From NCBI GenBank assembly GCA_019422905.1, contig JAHZCM010000028.1, positions 4,993-12,166 of the forward strand: a stretch of 7,174 nucleotides of DNA, written 5' to 3'. The notes beneath the pieces are model-generated. The model was not told the DNA's origin and made no database searches. It saw nothing but the letters and a program-made list of their open reading frames with translations. The translations under genes were made by a program, and so were the position numbers. This DNA comes from Oscillospiraceae bacterium (GTDB taxonomy: Bacteria > Bacillota > Clostridia > Oscillospirales > Acutalibacteraceae). This document shows, piece after piece, positions 1 to 4,848 of the stretch (positions are counted from its first letter, which is position 1; each line of letters opens with the position of its first letter).

Positions 1-731
1 GCGGTCAGCTTTTTTCGCACCGCATGCAGCAGCGCCCACTCCGGCGCCCGCGTCAGGCCGTCCTGAATCGTGGTGCTACCGTTTTTCAGGTAGATCCGCT
101 CGGCGGCGAGAAGGCTTTGTTCGGCCTGCCCGGTGTCCGGGCGCGGAACCCGCGCCGTAAGCGATGTAAAAGCCGCTTCCTCGAGATAGCCGTTTGGCGT
201 GCCGTCCGGATTGCGCCCGATTACGCCGCCGCCCGGCGCGGGCGTATCTTTGCCGATGCCCAGCGCCTGCATGGCCGCCGTGTTCAGCACGCCCATATGG
301 CCCGAAGCGTGCGTGAGCAAAACGGGATTCTCCGGCAGGATGCGGTCGAGAAACGCCGCGTCCGGATGCCTGCCCTCGCGCATGGCGGTCTGGTCGTAGC
401 CGAAGCTGATGACCCATGCGCCCGCCGCAATATGCCGCTCCGCCTTGAAAGCCGTCAGCCGTTCTGCAATCTCCGAAAAGCATTTCACGCCCTGCAGGCT
501 GCAAAGCAGAAGCGTCTGCGCGAGCGCCGTAAGATGGCTGTGTCCGTCGATGAAGCCGGGCAGCAGCGCGCGGCCGTCCAGATTTACGCGCCGGGCGTTC
601 GGATAGGCGCGCAGAAGCTCGTCCGCGCGGCCGGTTCGCAGGATCCGCCCGCCGTCCGTGGCGAGCGCCTGTACGGTCGGCGTTTTCGCAGTCATGGTGC
701 GGATAACGCCGTTCCAATAAATTGTTTTCAT
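1..731 (-). CDS. Amidohydrolase family 3 (YtcJ-like), 3' end cut by window edge
   Basis: This is the N-terminal 243 residues of a metal-dependent hydrolase of the amidohydrolase-3 (YtcJ-like) family, whose members are usually about 530-550 residues, so over half is missing at the left edge. Seen in the sequence: an N-terminal strand region MKTIYWNGVIRTM as in the family's small beta-sandwich, then LLPGFIDGHSHL with the metal-binding HxH pair at His64 and His66, an FGYDQ segment similar to the family's GWDQ, LTHASGHMGV with His141 and His145, a PGGGVIGRNPDGTPNGYLEE segment, and NGSTTIQDG like the family's G-TT-Q-G. The family cleaves C-N bonds (for example N-substituted formamides), but the substrate cannot be read from the sequence. 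There is no signal peptide, so it is probably cytoplasmic. The ATG at 731-729 is supported by a Shine-Dalgarno site six bases upstream. The gene diverges from spoIIR and no functional link is evident. Family assignment is firm; specificity is unknown. Confidence 0.9.
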   Translation of the reverse strand, partial: MKTIYWNGVIRTMTAKTPTVQALATDGGRILRTGRADELLRAYPNARRVNLDGRALLPGFIDGHSHLTALAQTLLLCSLQGVKCFSEIAERLTAFKAERHIAAGAWVISFGYDQTAMREGRHPDAAFLDRILPENPVLLTHASGHMGVLNTAAMQALGIGKDTPAPGGGVIGRNPDGTPNGYLEEAAFTSLTARVPRPDTGQAEQSLLAAERIYLKNGSTTIQDGLTRAPEWALLHAVRKKLT

Positions 732-737
732 GGAAAT

Positions 738-747
738 CTCCACCTTT
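738..747 (-). promoter_or_regulatory. Ribosome-binding site of the amidohydrolase gene
   Basis: Read on the minus strand this is AAAGGTGGAG, a good match to the AGGAGGTG anti-16S complement, six bases before the ATG at 731-729. It fixes the start codon of the leftward gene. Confidence 0.75.
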
Positions 748-753
748 GTTACC

Positions 754-782
754 AGTATAGCGAAAAAATCTTCGATGGGAAA
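754..782 (-). promoter_or_regulatory. Possible sigma-A promoter for the amidohydrolase
   Basis: On the minus strand a TATACT hexamer (759-754) matches the -10 consensus at five of six positions. At a spacing of 17 bases the -35 position (782-777) reads TTTCCC, a weak match. Transcription would start near base 747, leaving a leader of only about 16 bases that is little more than the ribosome-binding site. The -10 is convincing, the -35 is not, so the promoter may need an activator or may not be real. Confidence 0.4.
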
Positions 783-812
783 GCATAATTTGAAAATTTT
801 CCGTCCATATTT
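783..812 (+). promoter_or_regulatory. Possible forespore (sigma-F/G-like) promoter of spoIIR
   Basis: GCATA at 783-787 matches the -35 element of the Bacillus sigma-F/sigma-G class (G-C/T-A-T-A type). Eighteen bases later CATATTT at 806-812 matches the sigma-G -10 pattern CATnnTA except at its last base. Read as sigma-F (GGnnAnAnTA), 803-812 matches except at the second G and the last A, with a 15-base gap. In Bacillus subtilis spoIIR is transcribed by sigma-F in the forespore, so a site of this class about 60 bases before the gene is what one would expect. A sigma-A reading (TTGAAA at 790-795) lacks a good -10. The match is by eye in AT-rich DNA, so chance remains possible. Confidence 0.45.
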
Positions 813-872
813 TGTACGAAAAACAGATCGGATATTTGTTCAAAAGCAAATCAGAAGAGAGGAATTCAGAAA

Positions 873-1478
873 ATGAGAGGAACTTTTTCAAAAAAACTGC
901 TGCTTCGCGCCGCTGCCTGCGGCTTCGTGCTTTCCGTGCTGTTGAGTTTCACCGGATTTTCCGCGCAGTGCAGCGCGCTTGAAAACGGAGTGATCCGCCT
1001 GCATGTGCTCGCAAATTCCGATACGGAAGAGGACCAAGCGGTAAAGCTGCAGGTGCGGGACGCCGTGCTGCTGGAGGCGGAGAAGTGGTACGGGGGTGCG
1101 GAAGATTTTGAAACGGCGCTCGCCGCCGTATGCACGCATCTCGAAAGTCTGGAGGAGGCGGCGAACCGTATCCTTGCCGGGGTGGATATGCCGTACCGGG
1201 CAAAGGCGGAAATCTGCGAAATGTATTTCCCAACGCGTACTTACGAAACTGGAAAGCTGCCCGCAGGAAAATACCGCACGCTGCGCATTTCCCTCGGCGA
1301 GGCGGAAGGGCGGAACTGGTGGTGCGTGGTGTTTCCCGCGCTCTGCGTGCCGGGCGCGAGCGATCTCGGCGATCTGCCGGAGGGAACGGAGGATGTCGTC
1401 ACCCAGCCGGAAAAGTTTGAGGTGAAGTTTAAAGCCGCGGAAATTTTCAACCGCCTTCTCGAATTCTTTGACGCATAA
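873..1478 (+). CDS. spoIIR: Stage II sporulation protein R, SpoIIR
   Basis: This 201-residue protein is SpoIIR, the secreted signalling protein made in the forespore that activates the SpoIIGA protease in the septal membrane, leading to cleavage of pro-sigma-E in the mother cell. Seen here: a basic N-terminus and a hydrophobic stretch at about residues 9-31 that acts as signal peptide or anchor; the family block IRLHVLANSDTEEDQ at residues 41-55 followed by VKLQVRDAVL; YFPTRTYETGKLPAGKYRTL at 118-137; and GRNWWCVVFPALC at 146-158 with the typical double Trp and two Cys. The C-terminus EVKFKAAEIF also fits the family. It is slightly shorter than the roughly 224-residue Bacillus protein, with no sign of damage. 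The ATG at 873 is preceded by AGAGAGG at 856-862, ten bases away. A forespore-type promoter may lie at 783-812. No terminator follows, so read-through into addB is possible. Confidence 0.95.
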   Translation: MRGTFSKKLLLRAAACGFVLSVLLSFTGFSAQCSALENGVIRLHVLANSDTEEDQAVKLQVRDAVLLEAEKWYGGAEDFETALAAVCTHLESLEEAANRILAGVDMPYRAKAEICEMYFPTRTYETGKLPAGKYRTLRISLGEAEGRNWWCVVFPALCVPGASDLGDLPEGTEDVVTQPEKFEVKFKAAEIFNRLLEFFDA

Positions 1479-1496
1479 GCCCTTCTGTGCTAAAAT
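1468..1496 (+). promoter_or_regulatory. Strong predicted sigma-A promoter of addBA
   Basis: TTGACG (1468-1473) matches the -35 consensus at five of six positions. After exactly 17 bases comes TAAAAT (1491-1496), also five of six, preceded by TGC at 1488-1490, which forms an extended -10. Transcription should begin near base 1503, just ahead of the addB ribosome-binding site. The -35 overlaps the last three codons of spoIIR, so addBA can be expressed in vegetative cells independently of the sporulation gene in front of it. Confidence 0.7.
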
Positions 1497-1511
1497 AGAA
1501 GCACGGAAAGG
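1480..1511 (+). other. Imperfect hairpin over the addB leader
   Basis: Bases 1480-1490 can pair with 1501-1511: nine Watson-Crick pairs, one G-U pair (1486/1505) and one C-A mismatch (1482/1509), closing a ten-base loop, TAAAATAGAA. The right arm covers AAGG of the addB Shine-Dalgarno AAGGGGG. No T-tract follows on either strand, so this is not an ordinary intrinsic terminator. The loop contains the -10 element of the predicted addB promoter. The pairing is plain in the sequence; a regulatory role is inference. Confidence 0.5.
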
Positions 1512-1514
1512 GGG
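1508..1514 (+). promoter_or_regulatory. addB ribosome-binding site, favouring a GTG start
   Basis: AAGGGGG resembles AAGGAGG with one base change that still allows G-U pairing to 16S rRNA. It lies seven bases before GTG 1522 but only one base before the in-frame ATG at 1516, which is too close. The identical heptamer precedes addA with an eight-base gap, which supports the GTG as the true addB start. Confidence 0.6.
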
Positions 1515-1521
1515 AATGGCA

Positions 1522-4500
1522 GTGCTGGAATTGATTTTGGGCCGGGCCGGAACGGGAAAGTCGACGCTGCTCCGCGAAAAGCTCGCGGCGGAGCCCGCGC
1601 GGCAGGCGATCCTGATCGTGCCGGAGCAATATTCATTTGAGAGCGAACGCGCGCTGCTCATGGAATACGGACCAGAGGTGGCCAACCGCATCCGGGTGTA
1701 CAGCTTTACGCGCCTTGCGGAAGCGGCGTTTTTGCAGTACGGCGGGGGCGCTGGCAAGCGGCTGACGGACGGCGGGCGCCGCATCCTGATGACCTTGGCG
1801 ATCGAGGAATGCGCGGATCAATTAACACTGTTTGAAAAAAGCGTTTCAAACGGGCACATGACAGACGTGATGCTGACGGCCGTAAACGAGATGGAAATCT
1901 GCGGCGTGCAGCCCGATATGCTGACGGAGGCCTCTGAAAAGATAAACGATGCGGGCCTTTCGGCGAAGCTGCGCGAGATTGCGCTGATCTACGGCGCGTT
2001 TGAAGCGCTGGTACAGCAGACGTACCTGGACCCCCTGAACGACCTTACGCGGCTGGACGCCCTGCTCATGGAGCATCCGGAGTTTTTTCAGGGCGCGTCG
2101 GTGGCTGTCGATGCGTTCTACGGCTTTACGGAGCAGGAATATAAAATCCTGACGCACGCCATCCGCCATGCGGAGCGCGTCCGCGTGGAGCTTTGCTGCG
2201 CGGAGCTGCACACTGCGGAGCGCGGTCTGTTTTCCCATGTTCAGCGCACGGCGCAGCGGCTTCTGCGCATCGCGAGGGAGAACCGCATTCCCATCGCCGC
2301 GCCCGTGTACTGCGATACGCCGTACCGCTTTAAGAATGCGGCGCTTCGGGCGGTGGAAGGCGTCCTGGCGACCGGCGCCGGAGAAGCGGCCGCTGCGGAG
2401 CCCGTGTGCGTATTCCGTGCGGCGTCGCCGTATGAGGAGGTTGAGCTTGCCGCCGCGGAGACCCGCCGCCTGATCCTCAGCGGACAGTATCGCTATAAGG
2501 ATATTTCGATCCTCTGCCGGGACGGGGAGCGCTACACGCGCCTGCTCTCCGCCGCGCTTCGGCGCTGGGAAATCCCCGCTTTCATTTCGGAGGCGCGCCC
2601 GGTGGATGCGGAGCCGCTGATGCGCTTTGTGCTCTCGGCGTTTGAGGTTGTGAACAGAGGCTGGCAGTCGGACGATGTGCTGAACATGCTCAAAACCGGG
2701 CTGACCGCGTTCACCGCGGAAGAAATCGCGGCGCTGGAGAATTACATATTCACGTGGAAGCTCACCGGGCGCGCCGCGTGGCTTTCCGCGTTTGAAAAGC
2801 ACCCGGAGGGCTATGGGCAGCCGATGGACGAGGCCGCGCAGGAGACGCTTGGTGCGCTGAACGGCCTGCGCGCGCGCGTGACGAAGCCGCTTTTGCGTTT
2901 TTCCGGCACGCTGCGCGAGGGAAATGGCCGAAGCATTTCCGAAGCTGTTTATACGCTGCTCACGGATTTTGAAATCGACCACATGCTGCCGGAGTTCTGC
3001 CGTGCACTGGAGGAGGCCGGGCGGCCGGACCTCAGCGCGGCGCAGATCCGAATCTGGGATCTGCTGATGGCGGTGCTGGACCAGATGGCGGGCGTTCTCG
3101 GCGCGCAGCCGGTCTCGGGTGAAAAATACGCGAGGCTCCTCCGGGAGATCGTCAGCGGGGAGGACGTCTCCGATATCCCGCAGAACATGGACAGCGTGAT
3201 GTTCGGCACCGTGGACCGCATCCGGCAGTCTGCGCCGCGCGTCGTTTTCCTGCTCGGCGCCGTGCAGGGCGAGCTGCCGATGATTCCCGTGCAGAGCGGC
3301 GTATTCAGCGATATGGAGCGCCGGCAGCTTCTGGAGCTGGAGCTGCCGCTTTCCGATACCCTGGAGGACCGCATGCTGCAGGAGCGCTTCCTCGCATATT
3401 CGGCGGTTTGCAGCGCTTCGGAGCGGCTGTCTCTCCCATACCCCGCGAGCGTCGGCAAGGAGGCCAAGCCGCCGAGCGAGCTGGTGCAGGCAGTGTGCCT
3501 CGCATTGCCTGCACTGAAAGTCCGGCACGACCCTCCGCCGGAATTCTTTGCAAACGCGCCCGAAGCCGCGTTTTCGCAGGCGGCCTCGCTTTTTACACAG
3601 AACACGGCGGCGTCTGAAACGCTGAAGGCGGTGTTCCGCGAAAGGCCGGGATATGCGGGGCGGCTTTCCGTGCTCGGCGGACAGGACCGCATGGCCTCGG
3701 CCCGGCTGCGGCCGGAAACGGCGCGGCGGCTGTTCGGAGAGGGACGTTACTTCTCTGCAAGCCAGATTGAAACCTATTACCAATGCCGTTTCCGTTACTT
3801 CTGCCGCTATGCCGTCGGCGCAAAAGAGCGCCGCCCCGCGGAGCTGGACGCGCTGGAATACGGCAGCCTGATGCACTATTTATTTGAAAAAATCATCGGC
3901 AGCAGGGAGCAGGATGCCGCTGCGCTGTCCCCGGAAATGCTGGACAGCCGCGTGCGTGCCTGCATTCAGACGTACGCAGACGAAAACATGGGCGGATTTC
4001 AGGCGCTTTCCGCGCGGGAAAAATACCGCTTCAACCGGATGGCGCAGACCGCCGTGAAGCTGATCGGGCACGTTGCGCAGGAGCTGAGCGTCAGCCGCTT
4101 CCGTCCGGCGTATTTTGAACTGCCCCTACAGAACGGCACGCCGTTTCCGCCGCTCAGAATCCCGGCGGAGAACGGCCTTGTGACAGTCGGCGGCGTGATC
4201 GACCGCGTGGATATCTATCGGGGGAAGCACGGTGCCTACGTGCGCGTCGTCGATTACAAGACCGGCGCCAAGGATTTTAAGCTCACCGACGTGCTGTACG
4301 GCCTGAGTCTGCAAATGCTGATTTACCTGACGGCGCTTTCCGAAAACACGGAGCTGCAGCCCGCGGGCGTGCTGTATATGCCGTCTTTTTTGACAACGGT
4401 GAATTCCGATAAAACCGAGAGCAGCGAAAAGCTCCTGCAGGAGGCGGAGAAGAACCTGCGCATGAGCGGCGTAGTCCTGCGGGATCAGGAAATCGTCCGC

Positions 4501-4848
4501 GCGATGGAGGAAAACCTTGCGGGGCGGTTCATTCCGGTGACGCTGCTCAAGAGCGGCGACCTGAAGCAGAGCAGCGTCCTGCTTGGCGAGCCGGCTTTAA
4601 AACTCGTGATGCAGTATGTGAAGCGGCTGATCGCCACAATGGCGCAGACGCTCATGGCGGGCGATGTGGCTGCCGTGCCGCTGATGAAAAATCTGAACGC
4701 GTGCGCGTGGTGCCCGTATACCGCGGTGTGCGGCTCGGAGCGCATGGAGGAGAACGCAGAGCGCATTTCGATGAAAAACGACGAGGTGCTCGCAAGGATG
4801 CAGGACGAGGTGGAAGGGGGAGATACGCATGGCGGCACGGTGGACTGA
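1522..4848 (+). CDS. addB: ATP-dependent helicase/nuclease subunit AddB
   Basis: AddB is one of two subunits of the AddAB enzyme, which unwinds and resects double-strand DNA ends and, on meeting a Chi sequence, leaves a 3' tail for RecA. The 1108-residue length suits the family (about 1,100-1,170). Seen in order: Walker A GRAGTGKS at residues 7-14; an inactive-helicase-like core including the KTGL block near 390 and MFGTVDRIRQ at 560-569 with VVFLLGAVQGELP after it; then a PD-(D/E)XK nuclease domain with IDRVD (Asp894) and VDYKT (Asp911, Lys913). The four iron-sulfur ligands are present: Cys755 in SQIETYYQCRFRYF, and Cys1061, Cys1064 and Cys1070 in CAWCPYTAVC. The enzyme should therefore be a competent nuclease. 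GTG 1522 is preferred on ribosome-binding-site spacing; ATG 1516 is the alternative and would add two residues. A TTG at 1468 also lies in frame but falls inside spoIIR with no Shine-Dalgarno seen. The 3' end overlaps addA by 20 bases, indicating coupled expression of the two subunits. Confidence 0.96.
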   Translation: MLELILGRAGTGKSTLLREKLAAEPARQAILIVPEQYSFESERALLMEYGPEVANRIRVYSFTRLAEAAFLQYGGGAGKRLTDGGRRILMTLAIEECADQLTLFEKSVSNGHMTDVMLTAVNEMEICGVQPDMLTEASEKINDAGLSAKLREIALIYGAFEALVQQTYLDPLNDLTRLDALLMEHPEFFQGASVAVDAFYGFTEQEYKILTHAIRHAERVRVELCCAELHTAERGLFSHVQRTAQRLLRIARENRIPIAAPVYCDTPYRFKNAALRAVEGVLATGAGEAAAAEPVCVFRAASPYEEVELAAAETRRLILSGQYRYKDISILCRDGERYTRLLSAALRRWEIPAFISEARPVDAEPLMRFVLSAFEVVNRGWQSDDVLNMLKTGLTAFTAEEIAALENYIFTWKLTGRAAWLSAFEKHPEGYGQPMDEAAQETLGALNGLRARVTKPLLRFSGTLREGNGRSISEAVYTLLTDFEIDHMLPEFCRALEEAGRPDLSAAQIRIWDLLMAVLDQMAGVLGAQPVSGEKYARLLREIVSGEDVSDIPQNMDSVMFGTVDRIRQSAPRVVFLLGAVQGELPMIPVQSGVFSDMERRQLLELELPLSDTLEDRMLQERFLAYSAVCSASERLSLPYPASVGKEAKPPSELVQAVCLALPALKVRHDPPPEFFANAPEAAFSQAASLFTQNTAASETLKAVFRERPGYAGRLSVLGGQDRMASARLRPETARRLFGEGRYFSASQIETYYQCRFRYFCRYAVGAKERRPAELDALEYGSLMHYLFEKIIGSREQDAAALSPEMLDSRVRACIQTYADENMGGFQALSAREKYRFNRMAQTAVKLIGHVAQELSVSRFRPAYFELPLQNGTPFPPLRIPAENGLVTVGGVIDRVDIYRGKHGAYVRVVDYKTGAKDFKLTDVLYGLSLQMLIYLTALSENTELQPAGVLYMPSFLTTVNSDKTESSEKLLQEAEKNLRMSGVVLRDQEIVRAMEENLAGRFIPVTLLKSGDLKQSSVLLGEPALKLVMQYVKRLIATMAQTLMAGDVAAVPLMKNLNACAWCPYTAVCGSERMEENAERISMKNDEVLARMQDEVEGGDTHGGTVD
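4814..4820 (+). promoter_or_regulatory. addA ribosome-binding site inside addB
   Basis: AAGGGGG, identical to the heptamer before addB, lies within the last addB codons, eight bases before the addA ATG at 4829. It decides the addA start and allows ribosomes finishing addB to reinitiate. Confidence 0.75.

Noticed and set aside
24..788. 254-residue plus-strand open frame over the amidohydrolase
   Set aside because: The minus strand encodes an intact amidohydrolase N-terminus with metal-binding His residues and its own ribosome-binding site. The plus-strand product is Arg-rich and motif-free.
790..818. Sigma-A promoter for spoIIR using TTGAAA at 790-795
   Set aside because: At 17 bases spacing the -10 position reads TGTACG, a poor match, so the forespore-type reading is preferred.
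1480..1511. Intrinsic terminator after spoIIR
   Set aside because: The inverted repeat is followed by purine-rich sequence on the plus strand and lacks a T-tract on either strand, so it does not have terminator form.
2255..2259. AGCGG pentamers as Chi sites for AddAB
   Set aside because: This is the Bacillus subtilis Chi sequence, but a GC-rich pentamer is expected many times by chance here and the Chi sequence of this organism is unknown.
1846..3876. 676-residue open frame on the minus strand antisense to addB
   Set aside because: It lies wholly within addB, which has clear family motifs in the opposite sense. Its product is rich in Arg, His and Gln with no recognisable domain, as expected for the reverse frame of a GC-rich gene.
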